From SPDF01 sp963699825 (lineage in GTDB: Bacteria; Gemmatimonadota; Gemmatimonadetes; Gemmatimonadales; GWC2-71-9): a DNA stretch of 64,000 nt. A model generated the notes under the pieces. That model was not told the origin of the DNA. It did no database searches and saw nothing but the letters and a program-made list of their open reading frames with translations. Location of the stretch: NCBI GenBank assembly GCA_963699825.1, contig CAVOVI010000013.1, positions 384,404-448,403 of the forward strand, in the 5' to 3' direction. The position numbers and the translations under genes were made by a program. This document shows positions 26,053-34,142 of this stretch, piece after piece. The first letter of the stretch is position 1. Each line of letters starts with the position of its first letter.

Positions 26053-26262
26053 CTACCCGCCTCCCACGAAATGGACCAGCTCGATCACGTCACCCTCGGC
26101 GACCGCGGTGTCGGCCAGGCTGGGTCGGCGGACGATGACGCGGTTCTGTTCGACCACCACCGCGCGCGGGTCCAGCTCCAGATGCTCGAGGAGGCCCGCC
26201 AGAGTCAGTGGCGCCGGGACGGTGCGCGGGTCGCCGTTCAACGTGATGGTGAGTTCCGTCAT
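26053..26262 (-). CDS. thiS: Sulfur carrier protein ThiS
   Basis: A 69-residue ubiquitin-fold protein. It starts MTELTITLNGDPRTVPA, has the LAGLLEHLELDPRAVVVEQN core, and ends in the Gly-Gly (VGGG) tail that is adenylated and thiocarboxylated to donate sulfur for thiazole formation by ThiG. Its ATG overlaps the thiE stop by ATGA and it precedes thiG, the usual order for a thiamine block. Confidence 0.93.
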   Translation of the reverse strand: MTELTITLNGDPRTVPAPLTLAGLLEHLELDPRAVVVEQNRVIVRRPSLADTAVAEGDVIELVHFVGGG

Positions 26263-26883
26263 TGTGGGGCGCTCCATGGGGCCAGCATCTCCATCGCCGC
26301 GGCATAGGCGTCGGGCGCATCCCAGAGCGCGCGTATGGCGGCCACTCCCCACGCGCCCGCGTCCCTGATCTCCTTCGAGCGACCCGGTGTGACGCCCCCG
26401 ATGGCAACCACCGGTGTGCCAAGCGCAGTCACTTCGGCCAGGACGCCGAGCCCGAGTCCCGGTTGGCCCGGGTGTGTTGCCGTCTCGAAGATCGAACCGA
26501 GCAGGAGGTAATCCGCTCCTTCGGCAATCGCGTCGCGGGCTTCGTCCACGCCGTGCACTGAGCGACCGATCCATCCCCTGCCGAGGACCTGGCGGGCGTC
26601 GGCGACGGAAAGGTCACCGCTGCCGAGCTGCACTCCCTGGGCGCCGACGGCCCGGGCCAGGTCGGGTCGGGCGTTGATGATCACCGCCGCCTCCGCTGGC
26701 GTCGCGAGCGACGATGAACCGCGTGGCGCACCTCGACAGGAATGCGGCGGAGCTGTTCCGCCCCGCACGTGCAGCGCCACCGCCGGGCCCGACGGCGGCG
26801 ATCGCCGCCGCGCGGATCCCGAGGTCGGCGTCCGCGAGAATCGCGTCGTGCGTGATGGCGTGGAGACGGGGGAGCGGCCTCAC
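26259..26883 (-). CDS. thiE: Thiamine-phosphate synthase (frame-disrupted)
   Basis: About 208 residues. The C-terminal two thirds read well as ThiE: AVIINARPDLARAVGAQGVQL, the phosphate/HMP site and VVAIGGVTPGRSKEI. The N terminus (LPRLHAITHDAILADADLGIRAAAIAAVGP) is in another frame, so an extra G near 26790 must be removed. Between 26700 and 26790 the family-like stretch GRNSSAAFLSRCATRFIVAR lies in the first frame, implying a compensating deletion and a second insertion; this middle part is uncertain. Start GTG 26883 overlaps the fmt stop. The enzyme joins the pyrimidine and thiazole halves of thiamine phosphate, fitting thiS and thiG downstream. Confidence 0.85.
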
Positions 26884-27803
26884 CCCAGCCGGTCCCCGAC
26901 CGCCAGGGGGCGACCGCGAAGCCACTCCGCCGCGGCCATCCGTCGTCCGCCGGACGCCTTCACCTCCGCCACCTGAACGGCGCCATCTCCGCAGGCCACT
27001 ACCAGTGCGGTTCCCGCCTCGAGCACCTTGCCAGGTGTCCCCTCGCCGTCCGCGAGTCGCGGGGTGTACAGCTTCACCTCACCGGCCGGTCCCTCGGTCC
27101 ACGCCCCCGGCCACGGGTCGAAGGCGCGGATATGGAGCGCGACGTCTATGGCGCTCTTGTTCCACGGCACTCGCGCCGCCGGTCTGGAGATCTTCGGTGC
27201 AAAGGTGGCGTCTGCCTCGTGCTGGGCCTCTGCCGTGATGCTGCCCGCATCGAGGCTGTCCACAACCTCGAGCAGCGCCTCCGCCCCCAATTCCGCGAGG
27301 CGCGCCGTCAGGATATCGGCGGTGTCCTCGGGGCCGATGGGCAGTTCACGCCGGAGGTAGACCGGGCCACTGTCGAGCCCAGCCTCCATCTGCATGATGC
27401 TCACGCCGGTCATCCGATCGCCGTGGAGAATGGCGGCCTGGATCGGCGCCGCGCCGCGCCACCTCGGGAGGAGCGAGGCGTGGACGTTGATCATTCCGCG
27501 GGTCGGGATGGCCAGGATGTCGGGCTTGAGAATATGGCCGTAGGCGGCGACGACGCCGAGGTCGGCGCGATGATGCCGCAGCGTGGCCGCGAAGAGGTCG
27601 CCGACCGGGCGTTCCGGTTGCAGTACCTCGAGACCGGCGGCCTGTGCCGCGACCTTCACTGGCGGGGGAATGAGCTTGGACCGGGAGCGCCCGTGGGGAC
27701 GGTCGGGCTGGGTGACGACGGCGGCCACTTCATGGCCGCCACGGCGAAGGGTATCGAGCGAGGGGACCGCAAACTCTGGCGTCCCGAAGAAGACGATGCG
27801 CAT
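26880..27803 (-). CDS. fmt: Methionyl-tRNA formyltransferase
   Basis: A 307-residue enzyme formylating initiator Met-tRNA with 10-formyltetrahydrofolate. It opens MRIVFFGTPEFAVPSLDTL, has the folate-site signature INVHASLLPRWRGAAPIQ and GVSIMQMEAGLDSGPVY, and the C-terminal OB-fold domain (FDPWPGAWTEGPAGEVKLY). Complete and intact. It is paired with def, the deformylase that removes the same formyl group; the two overlap by one base. Confidence 0.95.
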   Translation of the reverse strand: MRIVFFGTPEFAVPSLDTLRRGGHEVAAVVTQPDRPHGRSRSKLIPPPVKVAAQAAGLEVLQPERPVGDLFAATLRHHRADLGVVAAYGHILKPDILAIPTRGMINVHASLLPRWRGAAPIQAAILHGDRMTGVSIMQMEAGLDSGPVYLRRELPIGPEDTADILTARLAELGAEALLEVVDSLDAGSITAEAQHEADATFAPKISRPAARVPWNKSAIDVALHIRAFDPWPGAWTEGPAGEVKLYTPRLADGEGTPGKVLEAGTALVVACGDGAVQVAEVKASGGRRMAAAEWLRGRPLAVGDRLG

Positions 27804-28339
27804 CAGCGGCTTTGGCCGGAGGGCCTCGCAACTTCCCGGAGGAGGCCGTCGCCCTCCTTGTGTTCGCGCCGGTACTTGGCGACCAGTAACCGCCGCTTCA
27901 TCGGGCTCAATCGGTCAAGAAAGAGGATGCCGTCGAGGTGATCAATTTCGTGCTGGATGGCGCGGGCCAGGAGCCCCTCCGCCTCGAGCCGGTACGGGGC
28001 GCCGTCCTGGCCGGTGGCTTCGAGCACGATGCGTTCGGGACGGGTCACTTCGCCGTAGACGTCGGGAATGGAGAGGCAGCCTTCTTCCTCCCGCGCCTTC
28101 CCTGATGCCTCGCTGATGACGGGGTTGATCATCGCGATACGGGACCCTTCGGCGTCGACCACGGCAATGCGAATCGCCTGCCCGATCTGGTTGGCGGCGA
28201 GCCCGACCCCCTCGGCAGCGTCCATCGTCTCGAACATGTTCTCGACCAGCCGACGCACCTCGTCCGTCACCTCGGGCACCGGCGCCGAGGGTTCCCGGAG
28301 GACCGGGGAGCCAAGGAGGTGAATGGGCAGGACCGACAT
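27803..28339 (-). CDS. def: Peptide deformylase
   Basis: A 178-residue metalloenzyme removing the N-formyl group from nascent proteins. The three deformylase motifs are intact: GVGLAANQIG, EEGCLSIP (the metal-binding Cys) and QHEIDHLDGILFLDRL (HExxH). A basic C-terminal tail (SPMKRRLLVAKYRREHKEGDG) may help ribosome docking. The ATG overlaps the yajC stop and the stop overlaps fmt, so initiator formylation and deformylation are coordinated. Confidence 0.96.
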   Translation of the reverse strand: MSVLPIHLLGSPVLREPSAPVPEVTDEVRRLVENMFETMDAAEGVGLAANQIGQAIRIAVVDAEGSRIAMINPVISEASGKAREEEGCLSIPDVYGEVTRPERIVLEATGQDGAPYRLEAEGLLARAIQHEIDHLDGILFLDRLSPMKRRLLVAKYRREHKEGDGLLREVARPSGQSR

Positions 28340-28659
28340 CAGGCTGGCGTGTTGGGCGCCGCGGTGTCGCCGACCTGGACGATGCGGGCGCGATGCACCA
28401 CCACCGTGCTGTCGCCGCTCTCGATGGTGACTTCCTGCTCCTTGATGCTCTTCACCTTGCCCATCAGGCCGCCGGAGGTGATGACCTCGTCGCCCTTCTT
28501 CAACGCCTCGAGCATGGCGGCGTGCTTCTTCCGCGCCTGCGCCTGGGGCCGAAGGATGAGGAAGTAGAACACGGCGCCGATCAGGCCGATCTGGAGGAGG
28601 AGCATGGACATGCCGCCGCCGGAGCCGGCGGCCGGAGCCATCAGATACAGAGCATGCAT
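28339..28659 (-). CDS. yajC: Preprotein translocase auxiliary subunit YajC
   Basis: A 106-residue small membrane protein. A Gly/Ala-rich N terminus precedes a single helix (MLLLQIGLIGAVFYFLILRP) and the conserved cytosolic region PQAQARKKHAAMLEALKKGD, then DEVITSGGLMGKVKSI, all typical of YajC, which associates with SecDF-YidC. It follows tgt, its usual neighbour in many genomes. SecD and SecF are not downstream here. Confidence 0.93.
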   Translation of the reverse strand: MHALYLMAPAAGSGGGMSMLLLQIGLIGAVFYFLILRPQAQARKKHAAMLEALKKGDEVITSGGLMGKVKSIKEQEVTIESGDSTVVVHRARIVQVGDTAAPNTPA

Positions 28660-29825
28660 TACGATTCGCCTCGCAAATGGTAGCGGCGGAGCCATTCGCG
28701 GCTCCAGCCATCAAAGGTACCGGCCATGATGTGGGTGCGGGCCAACTCCCCCAACCGGACCAGGAACCGGACATTGTGGATCGATACCAGCCGGAGGCCC
28801 AGAATCTCCTCCGCCACGAACAGGTGCCGCAGGTAGCCGCGGCTGAACGTCGTACAGGTCTCGCAGTCGCACTCGGGATCGAGTGGCTCCTTCGAGAGCC
28901 GGTGAATCGCGGCGCGGACATTCACCTTGCCGGTGGAGATCCACGCCGAGCCGTGCCGGCCGTTCCGCGTCGGGGCCACGCAATCGAACAGGTCCACTCC
29001 GCGCGCGATTCCCTCCAGCAGATCCTGCGGAAAACCCACACCCATAAGATAACGCGGCGTGCCCTTTGGCAGGACGGGGGCCAGTTCCTCCAGCACCCGG
29101 TGCATCACGGGCTTCGGTTCGCCGACCGACAGTCCCCCGATGGCGATGCCGGTCCAGGGGCCCTGCTCGAGAATGCCCGTCCAGGGACGCACGGCGCAGG
29201 TCGGTGTGGGTGCCGCCCTGGATGATGGGCCACAGGGCCTGCGGCGGCGGAAGCGGGGAAGCCGGGAGGCGGGGAGAAGGTCGCTGGATTGGAGTTCGCT
29301 GTGCCTTGTCTTGCACCGCTCCAGCCAGCGGAGGGAGCGCTCCATCCCCTCCTTGGCCAGGGTGTGGTCGGCGCCGCCGGGAACCACGTGGTCGAACTGC
29401 ATGGCGATGTCGGCGCCGAGGGCCCACTGGATGTCGACCGACTTCTCGGGGGTGATCGTCCGGTGGCTGCCGTCGACGTGGCTCTGGAACGCGACGCCCT
29501 CCTCCGCGATGGTGCGGAGGCCCTCCAGCGAAAAGACCTGGAACCCGCCGCTGTCGGTCAGCATCGGCCGGTTCCAGTGCGAGAAGGCGTGGAGCCCGCC
29601 GAGGGACTGGACCACATCCTCGCCGGGACGGAGATGCAGGTGGTAGGTATTGCCGAGCATGACCTGCGCGCCGGTCCGCTCGACCTCCACCGGATGGAGG
29701 CCGCGGACGGTGCCGTAGGTGCCCACCGGCATGAATGCCGGCGTGGCGACCTCACCATGCGGGGTATGGAGGGTTCCGGCCCGGGCCTCGCCCTCGGTGG
29801 CGTGGAGGGTGAAGGAGAACGTCAT
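28659..29825 (-). CDS. tgt: Queuine tRNA-ribosyltransferase (two frameshifts)
   Basis: About 388 residues. Tgt exchanges G34 of His, Asn, Asp and Tyr tRNAs for preQ1. The nucleophile region MLTDSGGFQVFSL, the later catalytic segment GGLSVGEPK and the zinc site CDCETCTTF...H are visible. Between about 29176 and 29290 the frame departs: the expected QALWPIIQGGTHTDLRR is in another frame. Return at 29176-29178 needs removal of one G (DGILEQGPW); entry needs a one-base deletion or two insertions near 29215-29290. It works with queA upstream in queuosine synthesis. Confidence 0.9.
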   Translation of the reverse strand: MTFSFTLHATEGEARAGTLHTPHGEVATPAFMPVGTYGTVRGLHPVEVERTGAQVMLGNTYHLHLRPGEDVVQSLGGLHAFSHWNRPMLTDSGGFQVFSLEGLRTIAEEGVAFQSHVDGSHRTITPEKSVDIQWALGADIAMQFDHVVPGGADHTLAKEGMERSLRWLERCKTRHSELQSSDLLPASRLPRFRRRRPCGPSSRAAPTPTCAVRPWTGILEQGPWTGIAIGGLSVGEPKPVMHRVLEELAPVLPKGTPRYLMGVGFPQDLLEGIARGVDLFDCVAPTRNGRHGSAWISTGKVNVRAAIHRLSKEPLDPECDCETCTTFSRGYLRHLFVAEEILGLRLVSIHNVRFLVRLGELARTHIMAGTFDGWSREWLRRYHLRGES

Positions 29826-29873
29826 CTGCTGCTGTCACTGCGAGGCCACGCAGCCGCCGGATCTCGCCGGCAG

Positions 29874-29897
29874 GGAGAGGGGGCAGTGGGTGAGGGG
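29874..29897 (+). repeat. Dispersed G-rich repeat, family D (copy 1)
   Basis: The 87-bp gap between queA and tgt contains GGAGAGGGGGCAGTGGGTGA followed by GGGG, close to three other sites in the window (48973, 57431, 59925). The complement reads CCCCTCACCCACTGCC..., a form of short intergenic repeat often found scattered in GC-rich genomes. No gene is seen in this gap. Confidence 0.55.
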
Positions 29898-29912
29898 TCG
29901 AGGCGTTGGCGC

Positions 29913-30959
29913 TCACAGAATGCACATCGCGTCCCCGTAGGAGTAGAACCGGTAGCGCTCCGCCACGGCGTGGCGATACGCGGTCATCATCGTGTCGTAT
30001 CCGGCAAACGCCGCCACCAGCATCAGGAGGGTCGAGCGCGGCAGGTGGAAATTCGTCACCAGCCGATTGACCACCTTGAACTGGTATCCCGGGGCGATGA
30101 GGAGACGCGTCTCCGCCGGCCCTTCCCGCACGGTGCCGTCGTCATTCGCGGCGCTCTCCAGTGCGCGGACCACCGTCGTCCCGACTGCCCAGACGGCCGC
30201 GCCGCGCGCCCGGGCGCCTCGCACGGCCGCGGCGACGGCGGAGGGAATGTCGTATCGCTCCGGGTGCATCGGATGCGCGGAGATGTCCTCCTCTTCCACG
30301 GGCTTGAAGGTACCGGGCCCGACCTCCAGGTCCAGCGACACGATGTCCACGCCGCGCCCCCGCAATTCCTCAAGCATCGCGTCGGTGAAGTGCAGCCCGG
30401 CGGTCGGCGCCGCCACGCTTCCCTCGCGGTCGGCATAGACCGTCTGGTAGCGGAGTTCGTCCGTCGCGTCGGGATCGCGGTCGATGTAGGGCGGAAGCGG
30501 CAGCCGGCCGAATTGCGCAATCGCCTCCTCGGCAGGCGTCCCCACGAAGCGTACCCGTCGTTCGCCATCGGGGAGGACTTCCACCGTCTCGATTTCCGAC
30601 TCCGGTCCGAGCGTGATCCGCTTTCCCTCGCGCAATGCGCTCCCCGGCTTGCCGATGGCGAGCCAGGTACCGTCGGTGGATGGGTGGATCAGCAGCACTT
30701 CTGCCGGTGCCCCGGAGGGGCGAGTGCCGAGGAGGCGGGCGTGGCGCACCCGGGTGGAGTTGAGGACGAGCAGGTCGCCGGCGGGGATGATCTTCGGGAG
30801 GTCGGCGAACTGGCGGTCTTCCTGCGCTGCTGCCCCGCTGCCCCGCCTGACAAGAAGCAGGCGGCTGTCGCCCCGCTCGGCGCCGGGTGTCTGGGCGATC
30901 AGTTCCGGGGGGAGATCGTACGCGAAGTCGGCGGTGCGGAAGCGACGATCAGCCGTCAA
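29913..30959 (-). CDS. queA: S-adenosylmethionine:tRNA ribosyltransferase-isomerase
   Basis: A 348-residue enzyme that transfers the ribosyl group of SAM to preQ1-tRNA to make epoxyqueuosine. It has FAYDLPPELIAQTPGAERGDSRL-type N terminus (split here for brevity), then LLVLNSTRVRHARLLG, SVAAPTAGLHFT, EVGPGTFKPVEEEDI and LVTNFHLPRSTLLMLV, all characteristic. Start is TTG 30959, overlapping the ruvB end by 11 nt; no better start lies nearby. Together with tgt it forms the preQ1-to-queuosine block. Confidence 0.94.
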   Translation of the reverse strand: MTADRRFRTADFAYDLPPELIAQTPGAERGDSRLLLVRRGSGAAAQEDRQFADLPKIIPAGDLLVLNSTRVRHARLLGTRPSGAPAEVLLIHPSTDGTWLAIGKPGSALREGKRITLGPESEIETVEVLPDGERRVRFVGTPAEEAIAQFGRLPLPPYIDRDPDATDELRYQTVYADREGSVAAPTAGLHFTDAMLEELRGRGVDIVSLDLEVGPGTFKPVEEEDISAHPMHPERYDIPSAVAAAVRGARARGAAVWAVGTTVVRALESAANDDGTVREGPAETRLLIAPGYQFKVVNRLVTNFHLPRSTLLMLVAAFAGYDTMMTAYRHAVAERYRFYSYGDAMCIL

Positions 30960-31978
30960 AGATCGTGGCCTGTCCGGGCGGCGGCGTGATGCCGAAGCGG
31001 CGATAGGCGTTGGCGGTGGCGCAGCGGCCGCGCGGCGTGCGCTCGAGGAACCCCTGCTGAATGAGGTACGGCTCGTACACCTCTTCCAGGGTGCCGCTGT
31101 CCTCGCCGACGGCGACGGCCAGGGTGTTGAGTCCCACCGGTCCGCCGGCAGAACTTTTCGATCAGCGTGGTCAGAATCCGCGCGTCCATGTCGTCGAGCC
31201 CGAACTCGTCCACGTTGAGCCGGGAGAGGGCCTCTCGCGCCACGGGGCCGGTGATCTTCCCCTCGGCGCGTACCTGCGCGAAGTCGCGCACGCGGCGCAG
31301 CAACCGGTTGGCCACGCGGGGCGTCCCGCGGCTCCGCTTCGCGATCTCGAGGCCCCCCTCGCTGTCGGTCGGGATCTGCAGCAGCGCGGCCGAGCGGGTC
31401 ACGATGCGCTCCAGGTCTTCCGCCGGATAGAAGTTCAGCCGCTCCACCATCCCGAACCGTGCCCGCATCGGTGGCGTCAGGAGTCCAAACCGCGTGGTGG
31501 CGCCCACCAGGGTGAACCGCTCCAGCGTCATCGGGATGGTCTGCGCATTCGGGCCATCGGCAATTCGTACATCCACCCGGAAATCCTCCATGGCGGAGTA
31601 GAGGAACTCCTCCAGCGCCGGTCGCATCCGGTGAATCTCGTCGATGAAGAGGATGTCGCCTGGCCCGAGTGTCGTGAGCAGTCCGACGAGGTCACCGGCC
31701 TTCTCCAGCACCGGCCCCGACGAAGTCCGGAGCTGCACGCCCATTTCCCGCGCCATGAGCATGGCGAGGGTGGTCTTCCCCAGGCCTGGAGGGCCGAAGA
31801 AGAGGGTATGGTCGAGCGCCTCGCCCCGTCCCCGCGCCGCATCCATGGCGATCTGGAGCGACGCCTTGACCTGTTCCTGCCCGACGAATTCGTCGAGTCG
31901 GGAAGGTCGGAGGGCGGCCTCCGCCCCGGTCTCTTCGGGGAGGGCGTCCGGCGTGGTGACTTCGAGGCGCTCGGTCAT
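30949..31978 (-). CDS. ruvB: Holliday junction branch-migration helicase RuvB (one frameshift)
   Basis: About 342 residues. AAA+ motor for branch migration with RuvA. Signatures: RPSRLDEFVGQEQVK, Walker A FFGPPGLGKTT, Walker B ILFIDEIHRM, sensor GATTRFGLLTPP and the arginine-finger region. The frame changes at 31147-31148: one extra base makes the C-terminal 60 residues (LNTLAVAVGEDSGTLEEVYE to TPPPGQATIFDG) read in a second frame; deleting it restores FCGGPVGLNT. Since RuvB is widely required for repair, error is more likely than decay. Confidence 0.93.
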
Positions 31979-31995
31979 GTTGGAGGGACGGGGGC

Positions 31996-32169
31996 CTAAC
32001 TGGCCCGCGCCAGCCAGCGGACCGTCGTCTCACCCGGCTCCAGGTGGTGCCTGGTGCGGCAGTAGACGCAGCGGTCGGTGGCTTCGTCCCGCGTGCTGGC
32101 GACGAGCTTGCGGTTGGTGGAGCCGCAGCGGGTGCATTCCCACTCTGCGGTCCGGGCGCTGACGGTCAT
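31996..32169 (-). CDS. Small zinc-ribbon protein, 57 aa
   Basis: A 57-residue protein with two CxxC pairs, CTRC (residues 12-15) and CVYC (34-37), spaced as in a zinc ribbon, with a Trp-containing C terminus (TTVRWLARAS). Its ATG overlaps the ruvA stop (ATGA) and its end is 17 bp before ruvB, so it is embedded between ruvA and ruvB. No known family; a nucleic-acid-binding or metal-binding helper is conceivable but not shown. Confidence 0.75.
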   Translation of the reverse strand: MTVSARTAEWECTRCGSTNRKLVASTRDEATDRCVYCRTRHHLEPGETTVRWLARAS

Positions 32170-32771
32170 GGGGTACTTCCTCCCTTGCCGGCGGTCAGGC
32201 GATGCAGTGCCCGCCGCACGATGAGTGACGTGTCTTCCGTGACACCGTCGATCAGGACGGCGCGCACAGCATCCTCGGCGGTGGCCGCCGTATATCCCAG
32301 CCCGACGAGGGCGCTGACCGAGGCCTGGTCGGGGCGCACCTCGGCAGGTGCCGAGGCCGCCGGCAGGTCCTTGAAGCGGTCCCGCAGCTCGAGCACCAGC
32401 CGTTCCGCCTTCTTCTTGCCGATGCCGGAGACGCTGCCGAGTGCGGCGAGATCGTTGCCGAGAATGGCGCGGACGGCGCGGTCGGGGCCGAGAGTCGACA
32501 GCAGTGCCAGCGCCAACCGTGGGCCGAATCCGCTCGCGGTCAGCAGGCGCCGGAAGACCAGCCGTTCATGCGCCGTGTCGAAGCCGACGAGGAGCCACTG
32601 ATCCTCCCGGACCACGAGCTCGGTGTAGAGGTGGACCGAACCGCCGGGGCCGGGGAGCCGACCGAGCACGCCGAGCGGGACCAGCACCTCGTACGAAATG
32701 CCGCCCGCGGTCTCGATGGTGGCGACATCGATGTCAACGCTCTGCAGGTTGCCCCGCACGCCGCTGATCAT
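32166..32771 (-). CDS. ruvA: Holliday junction DNA-binding protein RuvA
   Basis: A 201-residue tetrameric DNA-junction protein. The OB fold starts MISGVRGNLQSVDIDVATIE with GGISYEVLVP; the tandem helix-hairpin-helix motifs are LLSTLGPDRAVRAIL and LGSVSGIGKKKAERLVLEL; the C-terminal domain III (VSALVGLGYTAATAEDAVR) binds RuvB. The ATG at 32771 sits 8 nt after GGGGAGG, a good ribosome site. It is in frame with ruvC with no stop between; see ruvC for why I annotate two genes. Confidence 0.92.
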   Translation of the reverse strand: MISGVRGNLQSVDIDVATIETAGGISYEVLVPLGVLGRLPGPGGSVHLYTELVVREDQWLLVGFDTAHERLVFRRLLTASGFGPRLALALLSTLGPDRAVRAILGNDLAALGSVSGIGKKKAERLVLELRDRFKDLPAASAPAEVRPDQASVSALVGLGYTAATAEDAVRAVLIDGVTEDTSLIVRRALHRLTAGKGGSTP

Positions 32772-33278
32772 GCGGGCCGCCTCCCCGCGCGCCCGCAGGC
32801 GCTGGTTCCCCGCCAGGAGGTGGTGGGTCAGCGCGACCGCCACGCCATCCGCCGCGTCGGCAGGACTCGGCGGGGCGGCGAGTCGAAGGAGCTGCGCCAC
32901 CATGTAGCCGACCTGGGGCTTGGCGGCGGCACCGCGCCCGACGACCGCCTTCTTCACGAGGGCAGGGGCGTACTCCCCGATCGTCACGCCGGCCTCCTCG
33001 GCCGTCAGCAGGATGACCCCGCGGGCGTGCGAGAGGACCACCGTGGTCCGAATGTTCTTTCCGTAGAAGACATCCTCGATGGCGATGGCGTCGGGGCGGT
33101 GCCGCGCGATCAGTTCCACCATGCCGTCGCGGATGGCGCGGAGGCGCACGGGGAGAGGGTCACCGGCGGGAGTCCGGACGACGCCGCACTCGATGAGCCG
33201 TGCCTTGGTACCGGGGCCGGAGTCGATGACGCCGTAGCCGGTGACCGCCGTGCCGGGGTCCACGCCGAGGATGATCAC
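32768..33278 (-). CDS. ruvC: Holliday junction resolvase RuvC (reads into ruvA)
   Basis: About 169 residues of RNase H-fold endonuclease. Catalytic acids are in MIILGVDPGTAVTGYG (Asp7), AIAIEDVFYGKN (Glu) and PADAADGVAVALTHH (Asp pair). As given, the frame runs straight into ruvA as one 370-residue ORF. The junction contains ATGA, so with one base removed from the ruvC tail the gene would stop at that TGA, the same overlap used at most junctions in this operon. I therefore prefer two genes plus an insertion error over a real RuvC-RuvA fusion. Start GTG 33278. Confidence 0.88.
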
Positions 33279-33288
33279 GGGCGGCCGG

Positions 33289-34035
33289 TCAGCCCGCCGC
33301 CTCCGCCATCTCGGAGTCGATGTCGAAGTTCGAGAAGACCTTCGAGACGTCGTCGAGATCTTCGAGGGCCTCGATCAGCTTGAACAGCGCCTCGACGTCC
33401 TTCCCCTCGACCTTGACGGTATTCATCGGCACCATGGCGAGCTCGGACTCGGCGATTTCAATCCCGTTGGCGCGAATCGCCTCCAGGACGGCATGGATAT
33501 CGTTCGGCGCGGTGGAGACGATGAACTGATCGCCTTCGCGGACCAGGTCCTCCGCGCCGGCCTCGAGTGCCGCCTCGAGCGTCCGTTCCTCGGCATGCTG
33601 GGTCGCGTCGATGTACAGCTGGCCCTTCCGCTCGAACATCCAGGCCACCGAGTTGGTGGTGCCGAGGTTTCCCCCGTTTCGGCTCATGGCGTGACGGATG
33701 TCCGCCACCGTTCGGTGCGGGTTGTCGGTGGTGCCCTCGATGAAGAGCGCGACGCCGCCGGGGCCGTACCCCTCGTACGCCACCTCCTCGATGTTGCCGC
33801 CCTCGAGTTCGCCGGTGCCCTTCTTGATGGCCCGGTCGATGTTCTCGGCCGGCATATTCACTGCCTTGGCGGCATCAATGGCGGTCCGCAACCGCGGATT
33901 GCCGCCAGGATCACCCCCGCCGCCCTTGGCAGCGATGGTGATTTCGCGGATCACCTTGGTCCAGGACGAAGCCCGGCGGGAGTCGGTGACCGCCTTCTTT
34001 CGCTTGATTTGCTTCCATTTACTGTGGCCTGCCAT
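33289..34035 (-). CDS. yebC: YebC/PmpR-family regulatory protein
   Basis: A 248-residue three-domain protein of the TACO1/YebC family, involved in transcription regulation or in translation of difficult motifs. Canonical opening MAGHSKWKQIKRKKAVTDS fixes the start at ATG 34035, and GGNPRLRTAIDAAKAVNMP and YEGYGPGGVALFIE follow. It lies 10 bp upstream of ruvC, the classic yebC-ruvC-ruvA-ruvB order. It is the first gene of the long minus-strand operon, with a promoter-like sequence 30-60 bp upstream. Confidence 0.95.
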   Translation of the reverse strand: MAGHSKWKQIKRKKAVTDSRRASSWTKVIREITIAAKGGGGDPGGNPRLRTAIDAAKAVNMPAENIDRAIKKGTGELEGGNIEEVAYEGYGPGGVALFIEGTTDNPHRTVADIRHAMSRNGGNLGTTNSVAWMFERKGQLYIDATQHAEERTLEAALEAGAEDLVREGDQFIVSTAPNDIHAVLEAIRANGIEIAESELAMVPMNTVKVEGKDVEALFKLIEALEDLDDVSKVFSNFDIDSEMAEAAG

Positions 34036-34066
34036 GGCCTGCTCCATCGCGAGAATTCAGACCCCA

Positions 34067-34095
34067 AGCATAGCGGCAGGCGCGCGGTGCGGCAA
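34067..34095 (-). promoter_or_regulatory. Sigma70-like promoter for the yebC-ruv-que-thi-lgt operon
   Basis: On the minus strand, TTGCCG (34095-34090) and TATGCT (34072-34067) are separated by 17 bp, about 32 bp upstream of the yebC ATG. No other promoter is evident within the overlapping 14-kb gene series, so this may drive all of it. Confidence 0.5.
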
Positions 34096-34104
34096 CGCGT
34101 CCGC

Positions 34105-34133
34105 TTGACCCCGGGGGGACCCGCCGCTAATCT
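34105..34133 (+). promoter_or_regulatory. Sigma70-like promoter of the lipoprotein gene, very short leader
   Basis: TTGACC (34105-34110), 17-bp spacer, TAATCT (34128-34133). The -10 ends nine bases before the ATG at 34143, so the mRNA would have almost no leader. It diverges from the yebC promoter. Confidence 0.4.
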
Positions 34134-34142
34134 CCTTCCCCT

